From: Amycolatopsis circi
GTDB taxonomy: Bacteria; Actinomycetota; Actinomycetes; Mycobacteriales; Pseudonocardiaceae
DNA: 64,000 nucleotides
Direction: 5' to 3'
Assembly (NCBI RefSeq): GCF_003385235.1
Contig: NZ_PQIA01000024.1
Span: 19,354 to 83,353 of the forward strand
Made by a program: the position numbers and the translations under genes. The first letter of the stretch is position 1. Each line of letters begins with the position of its first letter. The notes beneath the pieces are model-generated. The model did not search any database, was not told where the DNA came from, and saw only the letters and a program-made list of their open reading frames with translations. Positions 24,635 to 32,701 of this stretch are shown here, one piece after another.

Positions 24635-25600
24635 TCAGCGCGGGTGGATCTGGCGTCGCCATCGGCGGCCGTAGGCGATGCCGTCTCTGATCGTGGTGGT
24701 CAATTCAGCCCAGTCGAAGTCGTCAACGTCGAGGTGCCGACGTGCTGCGTCGACGAGTTGCTCGGTGATGGCGGCGTCGCTGATCCAATCGTTGGCCGCG
24801 AGCTGGCCGAGCGACCTCGCGGCAGCCAGCACAGCTTCGTGCCGTCCGCCTACCTCCGCTTCGCGCACTCGCCGACTTTCCCCGGCTACTGCGGCCTTGA
24901 CGTATGCGGCGACTCGCGGATCCGCCGCCGGGGGAACGGCTCCCACGGGGATAGGCGGCGGTGGTGGCGGCGTCAACCGGTCGGCGAGCCACTGCGGAAG
25001 CGGTGCGGCCGGAAGATCGCGGAGCACCGTGTAGGCCTGTAGCTGTCCGCGGCGATCGAGGACCGAGCCAGGCGCAACGACGAGGCCGCCGTTGCCGCGC
25101 GTGTCGACGAGGCGCCCCAGCCCTCGCCGCGACGTTCCGACCGAGCTGCGAAGGCTTTGGCCGGGCCGTTGCCGGAAGTACCGGTGCTCGCTCTCTTCAT
25201 CGCCGGGGGTGCTGACCGTGAACGTGCCCGCCGGGTCCGGCTGACCGGCCTGGCACGCGAGATTTGCCAGTACGTCGCGCCCGTGCAGGAGTTCTCGATC
25301 GCTGGCGGTGCGCGGTGCGTCGAGGTCGAGGACAAGGAGATCGGAGGGGCCGCAGGCGATGCCGACATTGTCGGCGGGATGACTGCGCCACCAGCCGATG
25401 ATGGCGGCGGGGTCCCTGGTGGCCCACTGCTGCCAGCCTTCGACCGCCGGGATCTTGCGTCCGGCCTTGAGCGGGAACACCGCCCAGCCTCGCGCTGCGC
25501 ACCAGAGCGCGGTGGCCAGGAGCCGACGGGGACCTTCGATCGCGGGGAAGGGCAGGTCCGGTCGGCTGGGCAGTGCCAGATGAATTCGGGAAGGGTGCAT
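24635..25600 (-). CDS. Bifunctional primase/polymerase-type protein (prim-pol domain)
   Basis: The 321-residue protein has an archaeo-eukaryotic primase-type N-terminal domain: the helical WCAARGWAVFPLKAGRKIPA opening, GIACGPSDLLVLDLDAP with catalytic Asp pair (about residues 94-105), STPGDEESEHRYFRQ and VDTRGNGGLVVAPGSVLD. Such proteins prime replication of plasmids and phages and can polymerise DNA. After a proline-rich linker (PPPPPPIPVGAVPP) comes a small helical domain ending DGIAYGRRWRR. No fused helicase is present, unlike many phage versions. It lies between ParB-like and DUF4192 genes, which supports a replication module. Confidence 0.88.
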   Translation of the reverse strand: MHPSRIHLALPSRPDLPFPAIEGPRRLLATALWCAARGWAVFPLKAGRKIPAVEGWQQWATRDPAAIIGWWRSHPADNVGIACGPSDLLVLDLDAPRTASDRELLHGRDVLANLACQAGQPDPAGTFTVSTPGDEESEHRYFRQRPGQSLRSSVGTSRRGLGRLVDTRGNGGLVVAPGSVLDRRGQLQAYTVLRDLPAAPLPQWLADRLTPPPPPPIPVGAVPPAADPRVAAYVKAAVAGESRRVREAEVGGRHEAVLAAARSLGQLAANDWISDAAITEQLVDAARRHLDVDDFDWAELTTTIRDGIAYGRRWRRQIHPR

Positions 25601-25636
25601 GGTCGGCTCCCGTCGTGCGGGGAAGCATGGCTGCGG

Positions 25637-25677
25637 AGCGCGGCGGCGGATGTGAATGCGGCACCCGCCGCCGCGCT
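25637..25677 (-). terminator. 13-bp GC hairpin between parB-like gene and primase
   Basis: AGCGCGGCGGCGG and its complement are separated by 15 bases. It lies just after the stop of the ParB-like gene and before the primase start on the same strand. Confidence 0.6.
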
Positions 25678-25688
25678 GCTCGGCGAGA

Positions 25689-27356
25689 TCAGTCGTGGTC
25701 GGTCGTCTGGTCGTCGGCGGGCGTGAGTGCCGCGTCCGGGTTGTCGTCGACGCCCACCTCGCTGCTGTCCTGTTCCTCGAGAAGCTGAGTGATGGCCTCG
25801 GCCTCGTCGTCCGGTGTCAGAACCTTCAACTCGATGTCGGACAGCGTGTGGCCGAAGTCTTGAAGCGTCTGCATGTACTGCTGCTGCAGGTGTGTCGGCG
25901 CACGCCAAGGGCTGCGGTCGCGCTGCAGCGCTTCTTCGTGCGCGGCGAGGGTCAGGAACGCGTCGAACACGGTCGCCTGCTTGGCGCTCAGCCGCCCGGC
26001 GTAGGCGGCGAGGTCTTCCTCGCCGAGGAGAGCACGCGCCAGGGTGTGCCCGCGTTCCATCGCACGGACCAGAGGCTTGTCCCCGTTCACCTTCTGGATC
26101 GCGATCCAGTTCTGCAGGCCCGTCGGGACCTGGCGACGCACGGCGAAGGACTTCAGCCAATCCAGCCGCTTGGGTTTGGCACCGTCCCACAGCTTGTTGT
26201 TGTCCCGGACCCACCGCCACTGCGCGCGATTCCACTGCACTTCGGCGTCACGGTCATCGTTCTCGGCGGGGGCGTCGGCGCGGTTGTCCGGTACCCAGCG
26301 GAGCGCATGCCCGTGCGCGCGGAAGTTGTGGCACGCATAGGGAGTGACCATGACGTAGCCGATGCCGTGCGTGTCCTCCTCATCGTCTCGCAGATACCGG
26401 CGTTCCACTCGTACGCAGTGACCCGGGCAGGACGCGTGCTCGTCGGCTGTGAGTTCGGTTCCGCGGGGCGAGTCCGGGCTAGGACGCAGATCGATCAAGG
26501 GCAGCGAGGCATCGGCTTCGTCGCTGTCTTCGGCCAGCACCGTCACGTCGGCGGCGTCGAATTCGGCAGTAGCGGCGCCGACGAGTTCCTGGCGGATCTC
26601 GGCTTCCCGCAGGTCGTTGCGGAACTTCTGCGCCAGCATCTCGAAGTTGCGCGGCCGCTGGTTGGCCGTGACGATCAGTTCCTTCGCCTGCTCGGTCATG
26701 CCTTGCTGATCGAACCACGCGATCTCGGCGAGCTGCGGGAGGGTCAGTCCGTAGCGGTCGCCGGCCTTGGTCGCCAGCTCGCTGGCTCCCACGGCGAGAG
26801 TTTCCTGCACGACCTTGCGCTGCTGACCGCGTCGCCGCGCGAGCCTGGTCGGCGACACTCCCAGGTCGATAAGGTACTGGTAGGCCTGGGTATTTTCCTG
26901 GTGTGTGAGCGGCTCGCGGTGGTCGTTCTCGTCGAGCTGCTCCAGGACCCGGTCGATCTCACGAGCCTGGTCGTCGCCCTGCGGGGGCAGGTGCATCCAG
27001 ACCGGCACGGTCGTGCCCGCTTTGCGCGCGTGCAGGACGCGCCGCTGTCCGGAGCGGACGACGATCGTGCCGTCCATCGACCGGTATCCGTTCGCGGCGG
27101 TGGTGACGCCGGACTGCTGGTAGTTGCGCACCGTCGCGGCCCGAGTCTTCACTTGAAGCGACCGGACGTTGTCCTCAAGCACGATCTCGTTCGGGTCAGC
27201 GTGCACGATGGTGTCGACTTCGTGTCCCCACTGGGATTCCCACGCCGCCAATTCCTTTTCGTCGGCAGGGCCGAGGACCGAGCGCTGCATTGGCACCGTC
27301 TCCTCGACGGTGTCTGTTTGACCAGGTTCGACGGCGAGGTCGGTGGTGGTGCTCAT
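25689..27356 (-). CDS. ParB/Spo0J-like nuclease-fold protein
   Basis: The 555-residue protein contains a ParB N-terminal domain at about residues 55-125: DNVRSLQV, then the GTIVVRSGQRRVLHARKAG segment and VPVWMHL. A helical domain with LTHQENTQAYQYLIDLGVSP follows, compatible with the ParB helix-turn-helix. The C-terminal half is unlike classical ParB: it has CPGHCVRVERRYL and ATPYACHNFRAHG-like Cys/His pairs and a very acidic tail. No ParA ATPase is beside it, so it could be a plasmid partition or segregation factor acting alone, or a ParB-fold regulator. RBS AAGGAG precedes the ATG. The size is about twice that of chromosomal ParB. Confidence 0.78.
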   Translation of the reverse strand: MSTTTDLAVEPGQTDTVEETVPMQRSVLGPADEKELAAWESQWGHEVDTIVHADPNEIVLEDNVRSLQVKTRAATVRNYQQSGVTTAANGYRSMDGTIVVRSGQRRVLHARKAGTTVPVWMHLPPQGDDQAREIDRVLEQLDENDHREPLTHQENTQAYQYLIDLGVSPTRLARRRGQQRKVVQETLAVGASELATKAGDRYGLTLPQLAEIAWFDQQGMTEQAKELIVTANQRPRNFEMLAQKFRNDLREAEIRQELVGAATAEFDAADVTVLAEDSDEADASLPLIDLRPSPDSPRGTELTADEHASCPGHCVRVERRYLRDDEEDTHGIGYVMVTPYACHNFRAHGHALRWVPDNRADAPAENDDRDAEVQWNRAQWRWVRDNNKLWDGAKPKRLDWLKSFAVRRQVPTGLQNWIAIQKVNGDKPLVRAMERGHTLARALLGEEDLAAYAGRLSAKQATVFDAFLTLAAHEEALQRDRSPWRAPTHLQQQYMQTLQDFGHTLSDIELKVLTPDDEAEAITQLLEEQDSSEVGVDDNPDAALTPADDQTTDHD

Positions 27357-27575
27357 TCATGCTCCTTGCAAAGGGATTGGGCGCCGCCTCCGCGGACGGC
27401 GCGGGTGTCCCGGGCGGGACGCACGTGCTTGAGCGCAGCCGCGAGGCGTGGGGCGGATCGCCCTCGCTCAACCGGGCGGAACCCCGCCGACGGTCCTTTC
27501 CGGACGCGACGACGTGGTGGGTTCCACCCGGTTGGCGCGGGGATCAGCGATCCGGCTTGCGCCCGGTGCGCTGCG
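27357..27575 (-). other. Structured spacer between amidotransferase and parB-like gene
   Basis: A short hairpin (GCGCCG / CGGCGC, 27381-27402) and further GC-rich self-complementary pieces fill this spacer. Two stretches loosely resemble CRISPR repeats, but their spacing is wrong. No gene is seen. Confidence 0.4.
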
Positions 27576-28454
27576 CTAGCGTGCGTTGTCCCGCCGGGAC
27601 AGTCGCGTCGGCGAGCTGGCTACCGCGGATACAGGTGCCGAGGTTGGCAGCGCGAGCCGCCCTGTTTTGTCTGCATTCGCGGGACATTCGCATTCGTCGG
27701 CTGGAAGTTCGCACTCTTCGCATAGGGGGAGCGCCCAGATGCGAGGGCACCAGCGTGCGCAGCAACCGGGAAGCGACGCGCACTCGACACAGCTGCCGCA
27801 GACTACGCAGATCCCCCTGAGATCAGCCGAGTCCACGCTGTCGCACGCGATACACACTCCGTTAAACCCGCCTCGGGCCACCGGAACGAGAGGCTGGAAG
27901 TCGGAGTTGGAGTACCAGATCCCGTCGTCCCAGATGCCGGCTTTCTCGTTGAACAGATAGGACTGCTTGGAGTAGCGAGGGTCGACGGTGAGCACAACGA
28001 CCTTGTTCCATGGACCGAGCCAGCGTTCGAGGACGAAGCGCGTCGCATCATCGTCGAACTGGTCCGAGATCGACTTGCCCAGGCAGTCTTCGGCGAAGAT
28101 CCGGGTGTCGGATTTCTTCTGGCGGCGGGTGGGCTGGACGCTCGCCGGAAGAATACCGTTGTGTGCCAACACGGTGCTGGAGTTGAGGTTGACCTTGAAC
28201 GGGTGGATGTTCGCCTCAGAGGTCTTCCCATGAGTGCGGAACCGGCTGTGGAACAACGCCGGTCCACCGGAGTGCTCCTGCCGGAGACGGGTGAACGTCT
28301 CCAGCGATTCCGCGAAATCGAAGGACTTGCCGACGATGATGCCCTGGGCGGTAACGACCGCGTAGCCGTGGCCGTGTGGATTCTGCGCGGCGCCGTTGGC
28401 CAAGGCCGCCGCGTGAGGCAGGACTCCGGCTGGAAGGTAGGTCAGCATGCACAT
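27576..28454 (-). CDS. Class II glutamine amidotransferase-like protein with Cys-rich tail
   Basis: The 292-residue protein begins MCMLTYLP. After removal of Met, Cys2 would be the N-terminal nucleophile of a class II glutamine amidotransferase (Ntn hydrolase). Supporting motifs are LFHSRFRTHGKTSEANIHPF (the Arg-Thr-x-Gly loop, about residues 70-89), STVLAHNGILP (about 94-104) and KKSDTRIFAEDCL (about 114-126). The ~100-residue C-terminal part is rich in cysteine pairs (CIACDSVDSA, CVVCGSCVEC, CEECELPADECEC) and probably binds zinc. The start is placed at MCM because only this puts the cysteine at position 2; it overlaps the end of the amidoligase gene by 13 bases. It would supply ammonia from glutamine, or act as an isopeptidase-like partner, for the amidoligase. 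Confidence 0.82.
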   Translation of the reverse strand: MCMLTYLPAGVLPHAAALANGAAQNPHGHGYAVVTAQGIIVGKSFDFAESLETFTRLRQEHSGGPALFHSRFRTHGKTSEANIHPFKVNLNSSTVLAHNGILPASVQPTRRQKKSDTRIFAEDCLGKSISDQFDDDATRFVLERWLGPWNKVVVLTVDPRYSKQSYLFNEKAGIWDDGIWYSNSDFQPLVPVARGGFNGVCIACDSVDSADLRGICVVCGSCVECASLPGCCARWCPRIWALPLCEECELPADECECPANADKTGRLALPTSAPVSAVASSPTRLSRRDNAR

Positions 28455-29482
28455 GCGAGTGCCTCGCATTCGCGCGAGAGTGCGTCGTACTCCGGCCGCT
28501 CTGCGGCCCAGCCGAGGAACGCTTCCCAGGACCAGCCGTCGTCGCGGACGATGGCCCTGAGCGTCAGCTGCTGGGCGTAGCGGACGCTGGCGTCGGCGAA
28601 CGCGAGCGCGGCCTGCACCTCCTGGGGCTTGATGCTGCTGGCGAACATGCGCAGTTCGAACGTGTCAGCGTTCTGCACGTTGATCGCCGAGTAGCGGGGC
28701 CGGTTCTGGTCGCCCTTGCAGATGTCCTTGATTCCTGCGCGTTCACCCGGGGAGAACTGTGCCCAGCTCGAATCGTGTCGGCGCGCGAGCTGCTGTACTT
28801 CAGCGGCATTGCGGTAGATGAACTTCATCCACCGGAACACGTGGCTGCGACCGTCGAACGCCTCTCGACTGACATGGATGTGGAGCCCGACGTCGTCGGT
28901 GGTGTGGCAGCCGCGGGCCGCCAGTTCGTCGAGCAGCGTCCAGGGAAAGTTGTCCTGTGCCCAGGCAAGCGACATCGGGTGCGTCACCAGCTCGAACCCG
29001 ACCGTGATCGAGCCGTCCTCTTTCAGATACGCCAAACCGCCGAGCCGGTCTTCGCAGAGTTGGCAGAGCTGCGTGTCGCGGTCTGGGGTGTTGATCTCCA
29101 GTTCCATCCCGAGGAACAGCGGGCTGGAGCCGTGGAATCGCGGATACGGCTTGTAGCCGGAGCCGTAGACGTGGTCGTCCCAAGATCCCAGCAGCCGGTC
29201 GGCACAGTCGGTACACCGGGCGCGGCCGCGCACGAGGTATGTGCAGTCAAGACACTCGTGGTATCCGGCTTCCGCAGCGCAGTCGTCGCACAGCGACTCG
29301 CTGTCGTCCTCGACGGTCAGCAGCGTGCGGAAGATGTGGGCGCAGTTGTCGCATTGGAGATAGTGCAGCGGCGTGCAATCGTCACAGACGAGTTCGTCGT
29401 CGACGTTGGTACGCGTGCAACCGGGAATTACTTCAGTAGCGCAATGGATGCAGACGTCCTCGTCTTGGGTTGTGGTAGCCAA
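28442..29482 (-). CDS. Amidoligase (glutamine synthetase-like fold) with three N-terminal zinc ribbons
   Basis: The 346-residue enzyme is of the Amidoligase_2 type, which joins an amine to a carboxylate using ATP. The catalytic region shows GMELEIN (about 125), KEDGSITVGFELVTHPMS (about 154-171), DVGLHIHVSREAF (about 197) and RYSAINVQNADTFELRMF (about 263-280), matching the acidic and basic ATP/metal motifs of the family. The first 95 residues hold three CxxC...CxxC zinc ribbons (Cys 11/14/33/36, 44/47/65/68, 77/80/90/93), and another CxxC sits at 140-143. The start is TTG, preceded by AGGAG at 7 bases. It overlaps the amidotransferase gene, so the two products are probably made in equal amounts and work together. 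The substrate is unknown. Confidence 0.85.
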   Translation of the reverse strand: MATTTQDEDVCIHCATEVIPGCTRTNVDDELVCDDCTPLHYLQCDNCAHIFRTLLTVEDDSESLCDDCAAEAGYHECLDCTYLVRGRARCTDCADRLLGSWDDHVYGSGYKPYPRFHGSSPLFLGMELEINTPDRDTQLCQLCEDRLGGLAYLKEDGSITVGFELVTHPMSLAWAQDNFPWTLLDELAARGCHTTDDVGLHIHVSREAFDGRSHVFRWMKFIYRNAAEVQQLARRHDSSWAQFSPGERAGIKDICKGDQNRPRYSAINVQNADTFELRMFASSIKPQEVQAALAFADASVRYAQQLTLRAIVRDDGWSWEAFLGWAAERPEYDALSRECEALACAC

Positions 29483-29815
29483 TCGTGACTCCTCGGGAGC
29501 GAGCCACCCTTCGTCCGTCGTTGTCCGAGCAACGGCGGCAGAGGGGGCGTGGGCCGGCGGTGCCGGCGGCCCACGGGCGTGGGCCGCGTCCCGAAGAGCA
29601 AGGGCGGTGTGCGGCGGGCTTGTTCGCCGACCGGTGGCCGGTTGGCAGGTGCCCGCCGCGCACCACCCTCGCTACCGTTGGTGCGGCCTACGTCTGCTGG
29701 CGTCGCGTCGGCGCAACACCCGCTCACCGCTGTGCCGGACCCTCATTTCCATTGGGAACCTTGGATTTTCGGCAGTGGACGGGATCTTCAACACGACCTG
29801 TCACAAGTACGAGCG
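29483..29815. other. Highly structured spacer between dprA and amidoligase
   Basis: No gene is supported in this 333-bp stretch. It contains the upstream region of the amidoligase and, to the right, strong nested stem-loops. Confidence 0.45.
29604..29664 (-). terminator. Nested hairpins downstream of dprA
   Basis: A 14-bp stem with G-U pairs (GGTGTGCGGCGGGC / GCCCGCCGCGCACC) encloses a second stem (GCCGACCGG / CCGGTTGGC). A further 9-bp hairpin (CGTGGGCCG / CGGCCCACG) lies just left of it. Confidence 0.55.
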
Positions 29816-30703
29816 CTACAGACGACCGTTGCCAGCCTTCTGAACGGTGATGTGTTCGGCAGAGGTGGCCACTTCGACGGCTCGCGTGCGGAGCAGTTCG
29901 TTCACTCCCGCGGACGCGGCAGAGTGAATCGGACCGGGTACCCCGTAGACGAGGCGGCCGAGTTCACGGGAGGCACGGGCGACGGTAAGCGCACCGCTGC
30001 GCTGCCCGGCTTCGACGATCACCGTTGCCGGCGCAAGGGCTGCCAGGAGCCGGCAGCGTGCGTGAAGCCGGACGCGCGCCGGGCGAGTGCCGATGGGGTA
30101 TTCGCTGACCAGTAGTCCGCCCTCGTCGATCACGGTCTGGAAAAGACGCGCGTGAGACAGCGGGTAGTTCTGGTCGACGCCGGTGGCAAGCACGGCAATT
30201 GTGGTGCCGTCGGCAGCCAGGGCACCGCGGTGTGCGGCTCCGTCTATCCCGTAGCTGCCGCCGCTGATGACGGTTGTACCGGTGCGGGCGAGTTCGTAGC
30301 CGAGATCGGAGGAGACGGTGTGGCCGTAGGAGGTTGACGCGCGGGCACCGGTGATGGTGACTGCGGACCGGGTGAGGTCGGTGAGGCTGCCTTTTCCGCG
30401 TACCCAAAGGGCCAGGGGAGCGCCGTGGCTGGCGAGGCCCGTCAACCGGACGATCGGCCAGTCGTCGTCTTCGGGCGTGACCAGGCGTGCGGTGCCGGAG
30501 TCGAGGGCGTCGAGATCGTCGTTGATCACGGCGTCGGGACGGCCGATCTCGTTGAGGACAGCGGCGGGGGCGGTGCCTTGCCGGATCTGTTCGGCGGCTT
30601 CGACAGGCCCGACGTCGGTGACGTAGCAGTGGACGTTGGGTGCCGGTGGTTCCGCGGCGTGGAGAAGGAAGAGGCGAGCGTGCAGCTCGAGGCGTGACGG
30701 CAT
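29816..30703 (-). CDS. dprA: DprA/Smf-family DNA-processing protein
   Basis: The 295-residue protein has the extended Rossmann fold of DprA: VTITGARASTSYGHTVSSDL, then TVISGGSYGIDGAAHRGALA, VLATGVDQNYPLSHARLF, the SEYPIGTRPARVR stretch and ATVIVEAGQRSGALTVA followed by GRLVYGVPGPIHSA. DprA loads RecA on incoming single-stranded DNA. The C-terminal winged-helix domain of many DprA proteins is missing, and the N-terminal domain is short. Chromosomal dprA normally sits in the smf/topA or rnhB region; here it is among plasmid-maintenance genes, so it is probably an element-encoded copy that handles single-stranded DNA arriving by conjugation. ATG follows GGAGG. Confidence 0.9.
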   Translation of the reverse strand: MPSRLELHARLFLLHAAEPPAPNVHCYVTDVGPVEAAEQIRQGTAPAAVLNEIGRPDAVINDDLDALDSGTARLVTPEDDDWPIVRLTGLASHGAPLALWVRGKGSLTDLTRSAVTITGARASTSYGHTVSSDLGYELARTGTTVISGGSYGIDGAAHRGALAADGTTIAVLATGVDQNYPLSHARLFQTVIDEGGLLVSEYPIGTRPARVRLHARCRLLAALAPATVIVEAGQRSGALTVARASRELGRLVYGVPGPIHSAASAGVNELLRTRAVEVATSAEHITVQKAGNGRL

Positions 30704-30734
30704 GGTCGGTTCCTCCAGAGAAACGGGGATTGGT

Positions 30735-31295
30735 TCAGCCGCTGATCACAGCTCGTACCTCGGCGGCGGTTCGGAGGGCACCGCGAGCACTGGATTTGGC
30801 GTACGCCAGGGAATCCGGGCACGTGAACCACAACGTGAGAGTTTCGGCTCCTCGGGCGAATCCGCGACGGTAACCTCGCGCGTCGCGGAGTTTGTCAAGC
30901 GGAAGCGGAGGCAGGGTGCCGTCGAGTGTGCGGTCAGGGCGGGAGATCCATCCATGCGCGGCGAGATCGTCGGCGATTCGAGGGCAGTCCATGTCTTTGC
31001 TGTGCGCGTGGGCGTATCCGGCGGCGGCGCGGGCCAGAAGTTCAGCGAGGCGGTTCACGCGTTCGGTGACGTAGCGGAGTCCCTCCGGCGGGTAGGACTT
31101 TGCACTGAACTGGGTGTACGAGTCATCGGTGAAGTCGGCGACGTAGATGCGCAACTTCTCGGCATAGACCGTAATTTCTTCGAGGCTTGCGTTACGCAGC
31201 GCGGCGAGCCGCTCTGCCTCAGAAGTTCGCGCGCGAAGCTGTTCAACCTCGGCAAGATCCGGCGCGGTCGGATCGTAGTCGGCGTGCGGGCTCAT
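30735..31295 (-). CDS. Helical protein of unknown function upstream of dprA
   Basis: The 186-residue product is mainly helical, with LAEVEQLRARTSEAERLAAL suggesting a short coiled coil at the N-terminus and ERVNRLAELLARAAAGYAHA a second amphipathic helix. The C-terminal part contains GYRRGFARGAETLTLWFTCP. I do not recognise a family. AGGAG precedes the ATG chosen; a longer frame with upstream ATG lacks a ribosome site. It lies 31 bp before dprA on the same strand, so the two are probably one transcript. Confidence 0.6.
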   Translation of the reverse strand: MSPHADYDPTAPDLAEVEQLRARTSEAERLAALRNASLEEITVYAEKLRIYVADFTDDSYTQFSAKSYPPEGLRYVTERVNRLAELLARAAAGYAHAHSKDMDCPRIADDLAAHGWISRPDRTLDGTLPPLPLDKLRDARGYRRGFARGAETLTLWFTCPDSLAYAKSSARGALRTAAEVRAVISG

Positions 31296-31328
31296 CAAGG
31301 ATCTCCTGTCCGGAAGGGTTCGCTTCTT

Positions 31329-31363
31329 CAGTGCCCGCGCGGAAGATGCACGCGCGGGCACTG
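31329..31363 (-). terminator. 13-bp hairpin upstream of the helical protein gene
   Basis: CAGTGCCCGCGCG and its complement enclose a 9-base loop, with extra outer pairing between CTTCT and AGGAG. It follows the stop of the 169-residue gene. Confidence 0.65.
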
Positions 31364-31388
31364 AGGAGGCGAAGTGTGCGGCAGGCAG

Positions 31389-31898
31389 TCACCGCGGCGG
31401 CCGTGTGATCGGGCGGATCCGCAGCGGTTGCTCGCCGCGGTAGGAGGCCGCCAGGTGGCCGTGGTCGACCACCACGTGGTAATCGTTTAGCCACACCGAG
31501 AACCACCGTTCGGCCCGAGCACCGCGGCGAGACGAAGAGCTGGCTGTCACAGGCACGCCCGGCACGGGTGTGGTGCGGTAGGTCGCGAGCGTTCCGTTGA
31601 CCATAGGGCAGGCGACGGCAGTGTAAGCCGAGCACTGCGGGTGCAACCCGGGCTCGCTCGTGCATTGCCGAGGAAGATCGGACGCTCGCAGCAGAAGGAC
31701 AACAGGATGGGGCGCGAGGCGGTGCCCGCACACTCCGCACAGTCGGTGCACCAGGGCGTGCTCGGCGTAAGTCTGATCAATGCTGCCGAACACGTAACGA
31801 CCGTCCGGCAGTTTCGGCGTTATCCACGGCACGACAAGTCCGCCGACGAGCGGTCGACCGGACAGCCATGCGGGAACGGGAGGATGGTCAGGATTCAT
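31389..31898 (-). CDS. Cys-containing hypothetical protein
   Basis: The 169-residue product is not recognised. It has a CGVCGHRLAP motif (about residue 52), then RQCTSEPGLHPQC and VACPMVNG, which together could make one zinc site. The C-terminal end is beta-rich (WFSVWLNDYHVVVDHGHLAA). The ATG overlaps the end of the GP88-like frame by 11 bases, indicating that the two were coupled. Similar small zinc proteins are frequent in actinophage and plasmid gene sets. Confidence 0.55.
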   Translation of the reverse strand: MNPDHPPVPAWLSGRPLVGGLVVPWITPKLPDGRYVFGSIDQTYAEHALVHRLCGVCGHRLAPHPVVLLLRASDLPRQCTSEPGLHPQCSAYTAVACPMVNGTLATYRTTPVPGVPVTASSSSRRGARAERWFSVWLNDYHVVVDHGHLAASYRGEQPLRIRPITRPPR

Positions 31899-32629
31899 CG
31901 AAGGGTTTCCTCTTGATTCGTGAGGCTCGTTCGATCCGCTCGCGGCGAGCGGCGTTGACCGCGGTCTGCCAGTGACTCCACCGGCGGCCCGCTTGGAGAG
32001 CCTTGTAGCGTGCGATGTTGTTGGCGGGAATGCCGACCGGTGCGGGCCCGAGGACGGAGAGCAAGTCCGACTCTTCTTGCGAATGCCAGCCGGCTTCGTC
32101 GATCGAGTCGGTGTCCGGAAAGACGTCCGCGACGCGGTCTGCCGACGGGTCGAGCTGGTCGTCTTGCCTGCCGCCGTAGGAGTAAACCCACCAGAAGTTG
32201 CCGGGCGGGTTTGGTTCAACGAGCGTCCGGAACGCGGATATTTCCTTGGTGTAGGCGTAAAAGCGGGTAGTTGGCGTGCTGGTGATGACGCGCAGCCAAG
32301 ATGACAGGTAGTCGTGGGAGAAGAAGTCGCCGGAGTCGTGGATTCTCACCCAGCTGTCGGCGAACTTGGGATGCGCCAGTTCGGAAGTCATCTCCGCAGT
32401 CCACCCGGGAAGATCGTCGAGGACGTACCGGAGGTTTTCTTGGTGCCGCCGCAGCACAGCCGGGAATCGGTAGGTTCCGTTGCGGGCGTAGCAGACGCTC
32501 GCCCACACTCCGGCGGACGGGACAGGTGTTGTAGTTGCGTCCATCGGGAAGCGTTCCGGCGAATGCTGGCAGCGACCAGTTCCAAATCCCCATCCGCTTC
32601 AGCTCGCGGTTCTGACGCAGCAAAGTCAT
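31888..32629 (-). pseudogene. GP88-like gene broken by a frameshift
   Basis: Two overlapping frames together give a GP88-type protein. The first begins MTLLRQNRELKRMGIWNWSL and reads to DGRNYNTCP, and the second continues SAGVWASVCYARNGTYRF, then RIHDSGDFFSHDYLSSW, TTRFYAYTKEI and onward to the stop. The join is at about 32519-32521, where one extra base breaks NTCP|SAG. The ribosome site GGAGG precedes the first ATG. GP88 family proteins are known from actinophages and plasmids, and their function is unclear; the conserved NTCP...CYAR cysteines and HDSGDFFS motif are intact. A sequencing error, a programmed frameshift or true decay could all explain it. The downstream frame has its own ATG (MDATTTPVP) and could be expressed as a shortened protein of 218 residues. 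Confidence 0.7.
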
Positions 32630-32655
32630 TGGCCCTCCTCGGAACCAAGCGAGGG

Positions 32656-32697
32656 GGCCGGACAAACGTCTGCTGTCGGGCGTACGCTCGTCCGGCC
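32656..32697 (-). terminator. Hairpin downstream of the LuxR-type gene
   Basis: GGCCGGAC pairs with GTCCGGCC, with partial further pairing inside. It lies between the stop of the small regulator and the start of the GP88-like gene on the same strand. Confidence 0.5.
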
Positions 32698-32701
32698 ACG
32701 A

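Noticed and set aside
27451..27552. CRISPR-like sequences in the spacer before the amidotransferase (CCTCGCTCAACCGGGCGG and GGTTGGCGCGGGGATCA)
   Set aside because: The cores are 65 bp apart and poorly matched to each other and to the 6680-6891 repeats; more likely GC-rich self-complementary spacer.
25656..27725. A 689-codon frame on the plus strand over the ParB-like gene
   Set aside because: It mirrors the third positions of the real minus-strand gene and shows no family motif.
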